This document shows, piece after piece, positions 37,456-49,230 of a stretch of 64,000 bases of DNA. The stretch comes from Pomphorhynchus laevis (Eukaryota > Acanthocephala > Palaeacanthocephala > Echinorhynchida > Pomphorhynchidae). Location of the stretch: contig WNNJ02003415.1 in the NCBI GenBank assembly GCA_012934845.2, positions 1 through 64,000 of the forward strand, in the 5' to 3' direction. The position numbers and the translations under genes were made by a program. The first letter of the stretch is position 1; each line of letters opens with the position of its first letter. The notes under the pieces were generated by a model that was given only the letters and a program-made list of their open reading frames with translations, did not search any database and was not told the origin of the DNA.

Positions 37456-38780
37456 CTAAATAGTCGTAATCCAACTTCGCTTCTTGAATTGCAAAATGAG
37501 CGGAAAGAGCTCTGCAGCTTCGATAGGGTCAACAATCAAATCACCCGCGTTTTTCACAATGCTGTAAAATTTATCTGACGCAGTATTACGACGCAGTAGG
37601 TGATTGAATAACTGCTTAGGGTTCGAGGATGCAGCCCGACATATGTTAGAAATGAAATTCTTCCTCTTCAGTCTCTTAATATAAGTTACCTTGTTTCTCA
37701 ATAATCGGTATTTATCAAAGGATAGTCTACCATCTTTGTTCGCAGAAAATGAGATATCCCGTGATCTGATTGCATGCTTAATTTCAGAGTTAAACCAAAT
37801 TGGAATACAGATGCTCGTTTTCTTATGTTGAATTGGTGAGAAGAATGTCAATAACTCAATCGGAGTACGTTTGAGATGGTTACATGCAGGGTTAGTACCA
37901 ATGATAAAAGGATTGGGTCATGCTACCGTACTGAGTGTACGTTCCATACTGAGAAAGTTAGCTTTCATTGGATTGACTTGTGGAACTGTTTTGATTGAAC
38001 GAGGGCATCTGAGCGAAACTACAATATCAATCATACGATGGTCACTAGAACTGATTGGTGGATCATAATTAATCCGGTCAATGATAGAGGCATCAACCGA
38101 TAGGCATATATCAAGTAGAGACGCACTATGTCCACGAGCGCGTGTGAATTCGTGAATTAGCTGATTAAGGTTCAAGTCATTAATAGCGTCAAGAAGATTT
38201 GCTGATTCAGGGTCCAAACCAGGTAGAGGCACGAAGTTTATCCAGTCAACGTGGGGCATATTGAAATCACCAAGAACTATCGCCGATGACTTAGTTCTTA
38301 AACGTTTTCGCAATGAGTTACAGATAGACGCTATGAATAAACGTGGTGATCGATAGAATAAGCCCACAATGAAATGACGATTATCTGTCGCTGTTAGTTT
38401 GACTCAAATGTACTCATTTAGGGACACCTCGTCAGCGCCTGCATCGATTAGTCTTACCGACAAAGAATCTCGCGCGAAGATGATGACTCCACCACCTCTT
38501 GAAGATAACCGATCCATACGAACAAGAGAGTATCCATCTAGACTAATTTCATCATCGCATATTTGTGGATTAAGCCAGGTTTCCGCGAGTGCTACAATAT
38601 CCGCATTTTTTTGCTTGACAACAAATAAAGTTCGGATAACTTAGTTGATATACTAAGTATATTTGTATATAAGAGACGCAAGTTAGGTATATGGTAGTCT
38701 TGTTGATCATAAATAGGTGTGTTGCGAGATTGAAAATCTTCCGAATGACGGCGATCACGAAAATGGAGTGAACTTGTCAT
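37456..38780 (-). pseudogene. LINE D ORF2: endonuclease and linker
   Basis: Readable pieces: MTSSLHFRDRRHSEDFQSRN at 38780; DIVALAETWLNPQICDDEIS; RGGGVIIFARDSL; IVGLFYRSPRLF; VLGDFNMPHVDWINF; ASLLDICLSVDAS; PPISSSDHRMIDIVVSL (all endonuclease boxes); then IWFNSEIKHAIRSRD and KQLFNHLLRRN of the linker. Residue by residue it follows LINE A. No reverse transcriptase motifs remain. Interrupted by one frameshift and two stops. Confidence 0.86.
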
Positions 38781-38819
38781 TATTGTTGGCCCCAGTAGCT
38801 AGTTTAATGCGGCGCAACG

Positions 38820-39907
38820 CAAGGTGACAGGGTCTACTTGCTGCGCAAGAACAAGAGGCGTCCAGTGAACCAAAGCACGCCGCCGCATTACCATAAAATT
38901 TTGAATAGTCAGGTTTGTTTCGCCTGCCACAGTCCGCCTATGAAGTTCATGTTTTGCAGTTTTGAGTTTCTCTCTATCTTGAGGATCGAGGTCCCGTAAA
39001 AATCTAATGTCAGATCCACGCAGAGACGGTATGCATGTCTGAAGAGTGATTTAGCTGACTCACGAGTATTTAATATCACCTTAAACAAACGAGGTCTCAA
39101 GCTACCCGGTGCACTCTTTCCAAGACGAAATAGCGATAAAACCCTCAAAGAGCTCACCTCATTCTGATCGCAACCAGATAAAACCAATGACAAAATGGAA
39201 CGAACCTTATCGAGATCGTCATTCATGCGATACTGACAATTCACAGATGATGACTCCTCCACATTCGCTACAATAACTGCTCGATGGCGAATATTTGCCC
39301 AGTTTCGGTTGATTGAATCGACATTTAAACGTAACTGTGGAATAGACTGTTCCAACTTACTGTTGGAGTGATAATCCACGACCAAGCAGTCAGACAAATT
39401 GTTGGTTGGTGCAGACTCGATAAGATTGTTCATTGATGAGGACTCGCGGGAATTATGTGCTGGTAGGGAATCGTGAACATCATTTGTTGATGAAGACATG
39501 CTGGAGAATCCAGGAGAAACTGGCAATTGAGAGTTAACGTTGGAACTGACTACGTTTATGCAGCTTGTTAGGTCTAAGATGTCTGAGTTGATACGTTGAC
39601 AAGGAGTAGTTGCAGGTGATATATCTGCGCATAGTGATTTGTCTATCTCTTCTGAATTAGATGAGCCAGACGATCTGCAACTTACTCGAGTCTTAAGCTC
39701 ATTGAAAAGCTTGGCTGAACAATAACCACAGGTGAAATCCGCATTGTTGAACTTTTTGATGAAGCTATCGGTCGCTGACACACATGTCCAAATGTCGCAA
39801 TCCGTGTTGGAGCACTTAATTTGGTGGGATTTATAAGACTCCTGAGTAGTCTGAACATTTGTATATCCAGTCGTTCTATTGAGCTGCTTCCGCTTTTGTC
39901 CAGTCAT
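38820..39907 (-). pseudogene. LINE D ORF1
   Basis: Start at 39907 (MTGQKRKQLNRTTGYTNVQT) fits the other ORF1s better than the longer upstream extension, which reads as 5' UTR. Finger: IKCSNTDCDIWTCV...FTCGYC at residues ~35-70. A Ser-rich linker of ~120 residues with NSRESSSMNN-type repeats follows, then the RRM-like part HRAVIVANVEESSSVNCQYR, SLFRLGKSAPG and RLFKVILNTRES. A single frameshift near 39035 changes the frame; in the shifted frame FLRDLDPQDREKLKTAKHEL continues as expected to a stop near 38835. Otherwise intact. Confidence 0.85.
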
Positions 39908-40439
39908 ATCGGCAAATTTGTTAGTAGTTGTAAGTAGATTCTTTTGTATGTATATTTGATTGTAATTTACTTGAACAGTTGTAAATTTTGTATGTATATT
40001 AGATCTTGTATGTATTTTAGATTGTAAGATGTTTGTAATCAAGAAAGTTTTTTGTATCTTATTTATCTGAAATGTATTTACTTTAGTTATCAAACTTTTT
40101 TAAATCGCAAATCTGCTGTATTCGTTAGACGACGTACGAAACGTAATTTCAAATTGCAAAACATATGCAGTTCTCAAGCCTCGATATTACAGACCACCTG
40201 AATCTCAACTCATTAGAGCGTCACATCCTTTCGAGAGACTTTCTATGTATTTCAAAGGTTAGTTTCCTAGTGTAAATGAGAACAGATACATGCTCAATTT
40301 ATAGGCGAATCTTCACGTTTTCATTTCTCATTTGCGTGTCGATACATGTCTGCGTCCACAGTTATCCGATGTTTGGAGTACTTGCTCTTCAGGAACACCC
40401 TAATACCCTCATTGCGACCAAGGTCCGTGTTTTATATCG

Positions 40440-40925
40440 AACGATTTAAGAACATACATTAATAAATACAGAATCGCCTTTAGCCATTCCGGTTCCATAT
40501 AATCCTACAAGAAACAATTTGGCGGAGTATCAAATTGCTCTTTCTGCCAAGAATCTTCCAAAATCGCAGTGGCAAAAATGTCTTCCAATGGCATTACATT
40601 CAATGCGTTCACTTCTATGTGTGCCAATAAACTGCACAGCACACTAAAGGCTCTTTAAATTTAAACATCGTTCTGGCTCAAATATAAACATACCGCAGTG
40701 GTTAACTGCTGGTCTTGTAGCACTAAAAAACGTTCGACAACTAGTAAGTATGACGACGAAACGGAAATAGTAAAATTACTAGAGAGCAATACGAATACAG
40801 CTCAAATCGAAAATTTTGACGGGACTCGAACAATAGTTTCCGTAAAGCATCTGATTCCTTATCCAAACGACCAGACAAAGTTAAGAGGATGCCAAGCTGC
40901 GAGTATCCATATCTAGGCGGATATA
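40440..40925 (+). mobile_element. Ty3/gypsy LTR retrotransposon fossil (end of integrase)
   Basis: Plus-strand remnant of a pol gene: the end of the integrase core (LPKSQWQKCLPMALHSMRSL) and the C-terminal region with DGTRTIVSVKHLIPYP, a box common in insect gypsy-type integrases. No gag, protease or reverse transcriptase is visible nearby, and no LTR could be fixed with confidence. Old and broken fragment. Confidence 0.7.
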
Positions 40926-41540
40926 AATTACGAGTCGAAGATCAACCGTCAAAACCTTATCAAATGTAATGATCAAATCAATGTGTATGATAGAAATCAT
41001 CACGAGAACATTTTGACATAGGACATGATCTTAAAGACCAAACAGAAACGACATTTCTATTAATCGACGAAATCTCGAGAAACACACGAGAGTAAATAGG
41101 CCAGCAAACTAGCTCCTAGAACCTTACAAGATTTGGTCGTATAATTAGTAAGCCATCATGTCTTAACGATTACATTGTTGCTCGAAATAAAATGTATATT
41201 CAAATTACAAATAGTAAACATTATGTTGAATAAACTTATTTGCTTTATATCTACATTCAGCTCACACAGGTTTGGAGAAGGCATCAATCAAAGTGCAACA
41301 AAATCAAGCGGTTGTCGTCATGCGATTATCGCAAATCTGGAGACGAACAAGCATCTCCACAATCATTTACAAGAGTTCCACGTTATCGATCCGGACAGTG
41401 TACTCCACAACCCACATTAGTTCCTTATCCTGTAGACAATTCGAATATAAATGTTCGAATCTATATTCGAACATCTATATGTTCGAATATAGTGGTTAGG
41501 GTTTCGAGCCCTAACCACTATTAAGATGACTTATCGATCA
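40926..41540. other. Sequence 3' of the gypsy fossil, with two hairpins
   Basis: Non-coding. TGTTCGAAT (41452-41460) pairs with ATTCGAACA (41465-41473) around a 4-nt loop, and a 13-nt arm at 41489-41501 pairs perfectly with 41509-41521 around TTTCGAG. The first hairpin's words recur just before and after it (TTCGAATATA). May be part of the fossil's 3' flank. Confidence 0.55.
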
Positions 41541-42985
41541 ATTATTTGAGCACCAATATAAACCTACCAACATTATTGACATATAAGCAGAGGCGACAGG
41601 GGCATGTACCTCATTTTCAAGACGGGCATGTTGGTGCACATGTTGATGACCATAGAGAACCGGCTTATATAGGTGAAGCCCCAGCACACTTATCACGGTG
41701 TAATTTGAATCGTAAATTGGACGATAGATCTAAATGTTGTATTTTCACGAATGTAGTGGAATCAAATTTAAGTAGTGTTCAAGGTCGTTTAAATGACGAC
41801 GTGACATCTATATGTAAAATATCATCTAAAATGTTCCTTGAGTGCGAATAAAGTATTGCTGCAACTCTTAAAGTAAAGAAGCATTTCCGTCTAGGAAGTC
41901 GTGATAATAATAGTGGTCGATCTCGTTATTAAAAATGGTCCTTGGATCTCTCGAGGAAGCATAGTGTTTATGACTAAACAAACACGGGATGGAAGACTGA
42001 AGGGCCCAATGTTCTCATTCTCAAGGATTTATCTCGTGATGAGAGAGAATGTCTGAGGAAATCAACAACTGAGATGGCCAATCGCTTGTCATCTGGGGAG
42101 AAAAATCTATGCTATGCATACAAAATTTTCAGGTTTGCCAACGGAAACAATTTGTCCGGTGGCTTTCTTTATATTTAAATTGAAACAATACGCTTGAGAA
42201 AATATAGGTGCGCCTGTCAATTTTGATAATTTGTTGCATTGTATTCGTCGAAGTTTGTTGTAAATAAGCGTTAAAAGTTGGCTATAGCAACATACGTAGC
42301 CTATTATGTAATATCAATGACTGTCGCCATAGAATTTTATCTTCGGGGTTGACATATTTGCCATTTCTGAAACGTTGATCCATGATGGAATATATGATAA
42401 TATCATAAACGTGCCTAATTTCAACATCATTCGTGTTGACAGGAGTGTACATTGAAGAGGAGTTGCTTTATATGTCAGATCTGACATAAAAATGAACCAC
42501 ATGTTCACTTACTCAGATGCATGTGATATTTTTAAATTGTTGATTGTAAATATGTCTGTTTGGTAAAACTTTGACATTTGACGATTTTTACCGAACACCA
42601 AAGCCGGACTGCTTGATTATGGAGTTCTGTAAAATTATGAGATGTGAATTCAACAATAATCATCCGTTCATCTCAGTCGGAGATTTTAATATCCTAGGAT
42701 CGAATCGGTATTGATGGTGCAACTTCGCATTTCATGTGCGCGGCTGATAAGTGCTTTGAAACTTTTTGCATGATGGTCTTTTTCTCATTCAACATGTAGA
42801 TTTTGATACTCGTTTACCACTTTCTCAATCATCAATACTAGATCTAGTCTTGTCTCGATTCCTCAATGACGTTCAAAATTTGTATGATAGTTTTCCTATT
42901 GGCAATAGTGATCATTTTGTTTTGGTTTTTGATATCAACATCAAAAATACCTGGAGTAAAAATAAACTTAAATATCTAGAATAAA
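41541..42985 (+). mobile_element. LINE F3 (CR1-like): ORF1 end and endonuclease, decayed
   Basis: Plus strand: DDRSKCCIFTNVVESNLSSV and GRLNDDVTSICK (RRM-like ORF1 part, 41690-41850), LILKDLSRDERECLRKSTTE (42020-42080), then the endonuclease with DFNILGSNRY, LFLIQHVDFDTRLPLSQSSI, LDLVLSRFLNDVQ and PIGNSDHFVLVFD (42660-42950). More than ten interruptions. The element ends at about 42985, where another ORF1 begins. Confidence 0.75.
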
Positions 42986-43011
42986 AATAAACTTATTACA
43001 AGAGAAATATC

Positions 43012-44600
43012 ATGCAAAAAAAATCTTCAATTGATGATAAAAAAGTAACTTGTCCTCAATGTGGTCGACGTATTTCTATCAACTCGAGTGGAATGCTGCT
43101 CGCACATGAACCGGTAACGTTTCGGTGTCTTGGTTCAGGTCTTCATTGTTCTTATATTAAGTATGACAGGCTTGCTAACGATATAGTGCTTAACTCGGTC
43201 GATTATATTATTTTGCAGATTGAATGTGACACAGGTGGTTGCGATGCATGGACGTAGGTGAAGGTTCTGGCATCAAAGCGTATGGAATGTTCAAATATAC
43301 ATGTTATATGCGGATTTTGAAGTGCGTCCAAATTGTTGAACTTGCCTGTCTCAAACAAAAGCAATAGTTACAATCTCAATACGAATTATGTAGAAACAAG
43401 TATTCTCTCTTCAGTAGAAAAGTCAAATGATGACTTGGATATGGATTGTCTTTAAGTTGCTAGTAGCGTCTTACGAATTTCAGCCCAAAATTTACAATTG
43501 TTCAACAAAAAATATTATCAAAGATATGGATTCTTATTCACCTCCACTACCCTCTACTCCAGCAACTCCTACTCATAGTTATGTTCACACTATTTCTTCC
43601 TGATCATACGGATCTAATGACATTGATGTCAAGGATACTGAAGATTGCTGTATATTGCAAACCAGCATGCCTATTCAAATGGTTATAGATCATCAGTTAA
43701 AGAATGCGCCACAAACTTAGTTCCCCTTAAACTCGAGCACAAACATGAATTCGATAAGTCAGTCATTAAATAATATTTTAACGCAAATTGACAAATCGGA
43801 ATCGGTCATAAAAGATTTCATTAATTTAGATACGGATCAAGATGCGAATATGATCTATTCGGATTACTGGAACAATTCAAAACTGTCTCTGAATTTCGAT
43901 CATTCAAACAATCACTCAAACCTCAATTCTTCAACTGTTCATCCCTCAATGCATGTTGATGTTGAATTTTCAAGGAATTTCCTTAATATCAAGTACAGTG
44001 ACGTCGGCGAGGCATCATCCAGTTTACTGATAATATACCGTTCACCCCAGATCTTGCTGTTGGTAAGTCGCTTATCGATTACATATCGGATCATGATTTT
44101 AAACGGCCTTTTAGTTATGCGCGTAACTCTGAAGTGTTCACAAACCCAAATACACAACTAACTACAGAGATATCAAATCAAAACACGTGGATTCCATAGT
44201 ATCTTGCGGTCAGAAGTTTAACTTTTAAAAGGAATACTTTTCATCTGTTGATGCTCATCTTTTAACAGTAAGTTGGCCAGACCCTAGAAAAATTGAACTA
44301 ATTTGGAGACATTTTAAAAACGTTGTTTGACTTATAAAAACACAATATTCACCAGTTCGTTGCAATCGCAGATCAATGTTATCCCCATGGCTTTGCTCAG
44401 AACTAAGGCAAGTAATCAATTAGTGAGAAAAGCACTGGATATTATATAGGCAAGGTCTTACCTCCTATGAAATTTTTAGACAATTTCAGATGAGTGTACC
44501 ACAATGAAAAAGGTGTTGCGTCGTAATTTTGAGAAATTCGTAATTTATTAGATCGACAAATTAAGATTATAAGATTATAAGTCATAAAAAGACAGATAAA
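43012..44600 (+). mobile_element. LINE H (CR1-like): ORF1 N-terminus and ORF2 linker, decayed
   Basis: The frame 43012-43257 encodes VTCPQCGRRISINSSGMLLA with HEPVTFRCLGSG, an extra C2HC-like finger, then IECDTGGCDAWT, the first half of the C..C-W finger of the other ORF1s; a stop interrupts it before VICGF. The frame 43745-44161 (LNNILTQIDKSESVIKDFIN) is an unplaced Asn-rich linker. From about 44250 the frames read WPDPRKIELIWRHFKN and PVRCNRRSMLSPWLCSELRQ, an ORF2 endonuclease-RT linker. Stops are frequent. Cut at 44640 by B7. Confidence 0.65.
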
Positions 44601-44634
44601 ATCTAGTTTCATTGATTTTGTAATTATTAAAATA

Positions 44635-46285
44635 TATTGATCTCCCTTGTCTTCTTCGCTAGTCGATCTCGCTCCTAAGCATACTTTTCGTCTTAGTCTA
44701 TTCAACACTCGCTCCATTCTTCATAAAGCTGATATGCTCATTTATATCTTCGATCAATTATCTATCGATATTCTCTGCATTACCGAATCATGACACTCTC
44801 ACTCTGACGATCTTGCTATTCGTCTTCTATGTCGCTCTGGTTGTTCTCTAGTTGAATCAGCTCGTCCAATGGCCTCATACATCTACTGCTTTTAACCATG
44901 GCGGTATTGTTGCCGTCACTCGTCACCCAATGTATTTACGTAGAATTAACATTAACATCCGTTACGCCTCGTTCGAATTACTCATATGCAGATTATCAAA
45001 TCATTTCTCTCTGGAACTTGTGATTGTATACCGTCCAGGTTCAATTACCCCCTCACGTATCTTCTTTAACGACCTTGCAGATCTCATGTCTTACTGTTCA
45101 TTGTCTTATACTCCTTCTTTTGTTCTCGGTGACTTTAACATTCGTCTTGATCGCCCGGCTGACTCTGACTCTATCACTTTAACTAATCGTTTTTCTGATT
45201 TCAACTATAAATAACTTTCAACAAGCCCAACTCATATTCTCGGCGGTGCTCTCGACATCATTGCTGTTCCTAACTGCTTCAATGACTATATCTCCTTGTC
45301 AATTACTGATCCTGGTTAGTCCGATCACTTCCTTGTCACTCTTACTCTTACTCGTCCCCATCCTCCTTCTCCACCTTTACCATTATCTACACCAAGTCGA
45401 CCCTGGAAGCTTCTCGATATCTTTATCCTCTGCACAGCCTTACCTAATTCTTCACTCTTTTCACTTCCTCTTAACTATCTCTCTCCCGATGATCTCTGCA
45501 TTCTGTTTGATTTTGAACTTACGTCGATCCTCAATAACCTTCTACCTAGTCGACTTCGACGTTCCCAGCACTTGCGCCATGCTCCCTGGTTCGATTCTGT
45601 ATGTAGTCATTCTAAGCGTCGACTCCGTCACTCTTTTCGTATGTATATAAACGCTTTCTTAAAAATTCTCCCAACTCACTCCCTCCAAATCTTCGTGATT
45701 CCTACTTTTCTAAACGCCGTTCATATCTCATTCTTATAAGCACTAAACGTACTATCTTTTGGCGAAATCAACTCGAGTCATCTTCCAACTCTAAATCTCA
45801 TTGGAAAATCTTAAATTCTATTCTTTCACGATCATCTACCCCTTGTAATATAAATCCTGATGAATTTTCTTCTTATCTACAAACTAAGCTATGTAATTTG
45901 CTTTCCCTACTACCCTTAGCCCCCTTGTACCCACTCTTCTCTTTAAATACTTCCCTCCCAGAACCATTCCCATTCTTCTCGTTTCGTATGATGAAGTTTC
46001 TTTGGTTCTGCTGTCATTACCTAATAAAACCTCTCCTTCTGACTCAATTCCCACTCACTTGTTTAAAAATATTTACTCCTCTATCTTACCCTTCCTAAAC
46101 ACATTTTTCAACTCGTCCATCCGTAGCCGTACCTTTTCTTTCCATCCAGAAATGCGCCACTATTCGTCCTCATAAAAAAGCAATCTCTCGACTCTTCACT
46201 ACCATCTTCGTACCGTTCTATCTCACTTATCCCGACGCTATTTAAACTCCTTGAGCATCTCGTTCTTAAGCAAGTTAGTACATAT
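44635..46285 (+). mobile_element. Family B LINE copy B7a (first subfamily): endonuclease and linker
   Basis: Plus strand from LPLSSSLVDLAPKHTF-like sequence to the start of the reverse transcriptase (KQSLDSSLPSSYR-like, KLLEHLVLKQVSTYL). Endonuclease boxes NTRSILHKADM, CITES, NHGGIVAVTRHP, VLGDFNIRLDRPADSDS and IIAVPNC are readable with several stops and shifts. It then meets a second copy, B7b, which begins with the same reverse transcriptase segment. Confidence 0.87.
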
Positions 46286-46918
46286 CTCGAGCGATAAAAA
46301 CAATCGCTCGACCCCTCCATTCCTGCTAGCTATCGCCACATTTCGCTACTCCCTACTCTTTCTAAGCTCTAAGAACGCATAATCTTAATACAAATCAACG
46401 CTTATCTCTCCTCATTCAATCTGTACCCTCCTTCCCAATCCGCTTTCCGCTCTAATCGCTCGACAGAAATCGCATGCATAAAAGTGTACAACGACTTACT
46501 CATTTCTCGAGACAAGGCTCTATATAGTGTTCTCATCTCCCTCGACCTCTCCTCCGCATTCGACATTGTCGACCACTCCGTCCTCCTCCGTAGCATGGTT
46601 CGCCTCATACCTATCCGACCGTTCCTTTCGCGTCTGTTCTAATTCATCATCCTCCCCTCCCATCCCTATTTTTTGCGGGGTTCCACAAGGTTCAGTCCTA
46701 GGTCCCCTGCTTTTCTCTCTTTTGCTTGGCGATCTCTCTCCATTTATCAAACCTTACTCCTTTAACGTCATGCAATACGCGGATGACATTCTAATCTATG
46801 ATCATGCGCCGCACATCGCATACACGATATCGGCATTTCTGCCTCCAACTGTCTTTCTTCTATCTACAAGCGTCTCTCCAATCTCCATCTCGTTCTAAAC
46901 GCCGAAAAGTCCAAAATA

Positions 46919-47608
46919 ATGTGGATCCTTCCCCGTAAACCAAGCATATCTCCTCCCATTGTATCTTTTGCCTCATCGATCATCCCTGTAGTCCACAATC
47001 TCACTTTCTTAGGCTTCCATTTCGATGATCACCTTTCCCTTAAACCCTTCGTCCGTGACAAGGTCCGCTCGTCTAACTTAATTCTTCGTGACATCCGCCG
47101 TATCCGCCCCCTTATCGACTTCCGTTCTTGTATGTCTCTTCTTTCATCGCTTCTTTTCCCTAAAATCGATTACTGCCTTAGCCTTTTCGCCAATTCTCCA
47201 AAATCCATCATCCTACCCCTACAACGAATAATCAACACCGCCGTTCGAGTGCTCTTTCGCCTCCGTCGCTTCGACCACACATCCACATATTTTGCCCAAC
47301 TCTCCTGGCCCACCATCCACATCCGCATCAAACTCCGCCTTCTTCTCGTTACTTTTCGTCTCATCGCTGTCGGCTCCCCATCGTTCATCAACCTTCCTTT
47401 CTTAGACGATACTCGCCCCACCTCGCTATCGCTTCATTCCTGTCATACCCTCTTACTCCACGTTCCTAATTACTCCAACAACTACGGTCTCCGATCCTCC
47501 CTCGTCGCCGCCTCACTCGCCTGGAATCAACTCCCTCTCGACGTCCGCCGCGCTCCCTCTTTTATCACATTCAAACACCTCCTCCGTTCACACCTTCTCG
47601 ACGCCTGA
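46919..47608 (+). pseudogene. Family B ORF2 C-terminal part (B7b)
   Basis: 229 codons unbroken to the usual stop: MWILPRKPSISPPIVSFASS (motif D side), NLTFLGFHFDDHLSLKPFVR (motif E), PLIDFRSCMSLLSSLLFPKI, DYCLSLFANSPKSIILPLQR, INTAVRVLFRLRRFDH, LAWNQLPLDVRRAPS and FKHLLRSHLLDA. This is the best reference in the window for the C-terminus of the second subfamily. The catalytic box lies upstream in another frame. Confidence 0.88.
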
Positions 47609-47640
47609 TTCACAGTTTTGTTTTTGTTGTGGTCATGTAA

Positions 47641-47656
47641 GCGTGCGCTGGCACGC
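47641..47656 (+). other. 3' stem-loop of family B LINE (B7b)
   Basis: GCGTGC, loop GCTG, GCACGC, then ATTTGCCACGTTAAAATAAA. Same place and flanks as in B1 and B5. Confidence 0.75.
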
Positions 47657-47700
47657 ATTTGCCACGTTAAAATAAATCTTTTTTTTATATATAATTAATA

Positions 47701-48049
47701 TTTATATATCACGATAAAATTTATTATTTTGCGTCAAATGGCATTGCTCGATCTAATATCAAGTTTTTCAGGGATAACCCTAAAGATTATGAGAATATTT
47801 ATGGGAAACAGTCATCAAATTTGTTTTAAAATTAGTAGAAAATAAAAATTTCGTATTAATAATACATAGTTTCAGTAAGTATTTCTGACAAAGGTTATAT
47901 TAACTTTTTAAATAGTTGATAATGATCCATTAATGATAAATAATTATTGGAGCTGGATCAAAGAAAGGAGGAAAATTTTAAATAATTATTGGAGCTGGAT
48001 TCAAAGGAAATAAGAAATAATTTTTGATATTCCGCTAACTTCTGTTAGC
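47701..48049. other. Intron sequence with a short direct repeat
   Basis: AAATAATTATTGGAGCTGGAT occurs twice within 45 bp (near 47938 and 47980). No coding sequence or known element otherwise. Confidence 0.5.
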
Positions 48050-48262
48050 ATCTTCAGAAAAATTAATTATATCAAATTAAAATTTGAAATTGAAATTTTA
48101 AATAAAAGTCAATTTTATGAATTGACTATCAAATAAAAGACGATGCATCATAATAAGGATTAGATATTATCAGGAGGAACTTCTATGTTATAAGGCTTTG
48201 GCTCTCTATTCCTCGACTAAACATTGCAGTGGAGCCAAATACGCGCTAATGACGTATTTCCT
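48050..48262 (-). mobile_element. Penelope-like 3' region (fossil), structured motif copy D
   Basis: Minus strand: GGAAATACGTCATTAGC, the paired strands GGCTC (48236-48232) and GAGCC (48204-48200), CTGATAA, and the AT-rich tail to about 48050. The first stem is GGCTC/GAGCC here against GGCCC/GGGCC in copies A and B, a compensatory C-G to T-A change. The second stem has decayed. Confidence 0.62.
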
Positions 48263-48780
48263 ATGATGAAACTGAATAAATTTATAAAGAAAAAATTTGA
48301 ATAATTATAATGAAAGAATAAAAAGGATAAACACGCATCCGAGAGACTATCGGACTCCAGCTTGCGAGCTGCATTTCGATGTCCATCCGCGGTCCGCGCT
48401 CAGCGAAAAATAGTATTCAAGAGAGTAGAATATAATAATCGACAATGTCGAACGCAGAAGACAGATCAAGATAAATTATGTAATCTATATTGGCTAGTAT
48501 TATATTGATTACATCTACTAGGCTAGTTGCTTCAGTGGTGTAGATATACATTTCAACAAAATGTATAAGTCTGTGTATAGGTCTGGGTCAGCAGCTGATT
48601 ATACCAACCCAGACTGATTAGTAGCGTCCTGCTGTATAACAATATGAACAATACCTGTGAGGTTAATGTCGTGCATTATACATTTTTGTATATTATTATT
48701 TTTATTGAATCATCATAATTACTTTTCGTATCCATAATACTTAGTTTCAGTATTTATGACAAGGTTATATTACCGAGAAA
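48263..48780. other. Mixed scraps: short family B piece and a hairpin
   Basis: 48435-48490 carries, on the minus strand, a decayed family B motif-A piece (DLSSAFDIVDYYIL). GTCTGGGT (48581-48588) pairs with ACCCAGAC (48607-48614). The rest is unassigned. Confidence 0.45.
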
Positions 48781-49230
48781 ACAAAGTACACTAGTCAATA
48801 ATAACTTGTCGGTAGAACAAATCAGATAACTGAGTCTACGTATTGTATACTATATATAAATAAAAATAAAGATAAATAATAGATAATTATATAAGATTTT
48901 ATACAATTTATGTTTATATCAAGTTCAAATAGAAAAATTGAAATTTAAAATAAAAATCATTTTTATGAATTGACTAATAAATAGCAAACGTTGTATCAAA
49001 ATAAGGATTAGATTAAATTTAAATAATTAAATTATAAAAATTATAAATAATAAATAATTGTTATATAAGATTTCATACGACTGATGAAGTTCAAATAAAA
49101 AATTGAAATTTAAAATAAAAATCATTTTTATGAATCGACTAATAAAAAACAGACGATGTATAAGAATAAAGATTAGAGATCATCAGGATGAACTTCTATG
49201 TTATCAGGTTTAGCACCTATTAACATTATT
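48781..49230 (-). mobile_element. Two further Penelope-like AT-rich tails (fossil), motif copy E
   Basis: 48800-49015 and 49060-49222 are minus-strand copies of the AT-rich 3' tail (CTTTATTTTTATTTAT-, AATTTCAATTTTT-, TAGTCAATTCATAAAAATG-like words). The second has CTGATGA (49175-49169 region) and AACATAGAAG of the structured block, then stops. Confidence 0.55.

Larger units (their letters stand above)
37446..40100 (-). mobile_element. LINE D (CR1-like, sister of LINE A), 3'-cut
   Basis: Minus strand: 5' UTR from about 40100, ORF1 from 39907, endonuclease part of ORF2 from 38780 to 37456. The reverse transcriptase is missing beyond 37446, where the TA/hammerhead block begins. About four interruptions: a frameshift near the ORF1 end, one behind the ORF2 start, a stop before the Y(R/K)SPR box and a stop in the linker. 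Confidence 0.88.
46286..47700 (+). mobile_element. Family B LINE copy B7b (second subfamily): reverse transcriptase to 3' end
   Basis: Starts KQSLDPSIPASYRHISLLPT, repeating in a diverged form the segment that ends B7a, and continues through SRDKALYSVLISLDLSSAFD (motif A), [20 protein letters not shown] (motif B), MQYADDILIYDHAPH (motif C) and the thumb to the 3' hairpin (47641-47656) and an A/T-rich tail. Three or four frameshifts in the palm. The two subfamilies are thus joined with about 115 bp of overlap. Confidence 0.88.
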
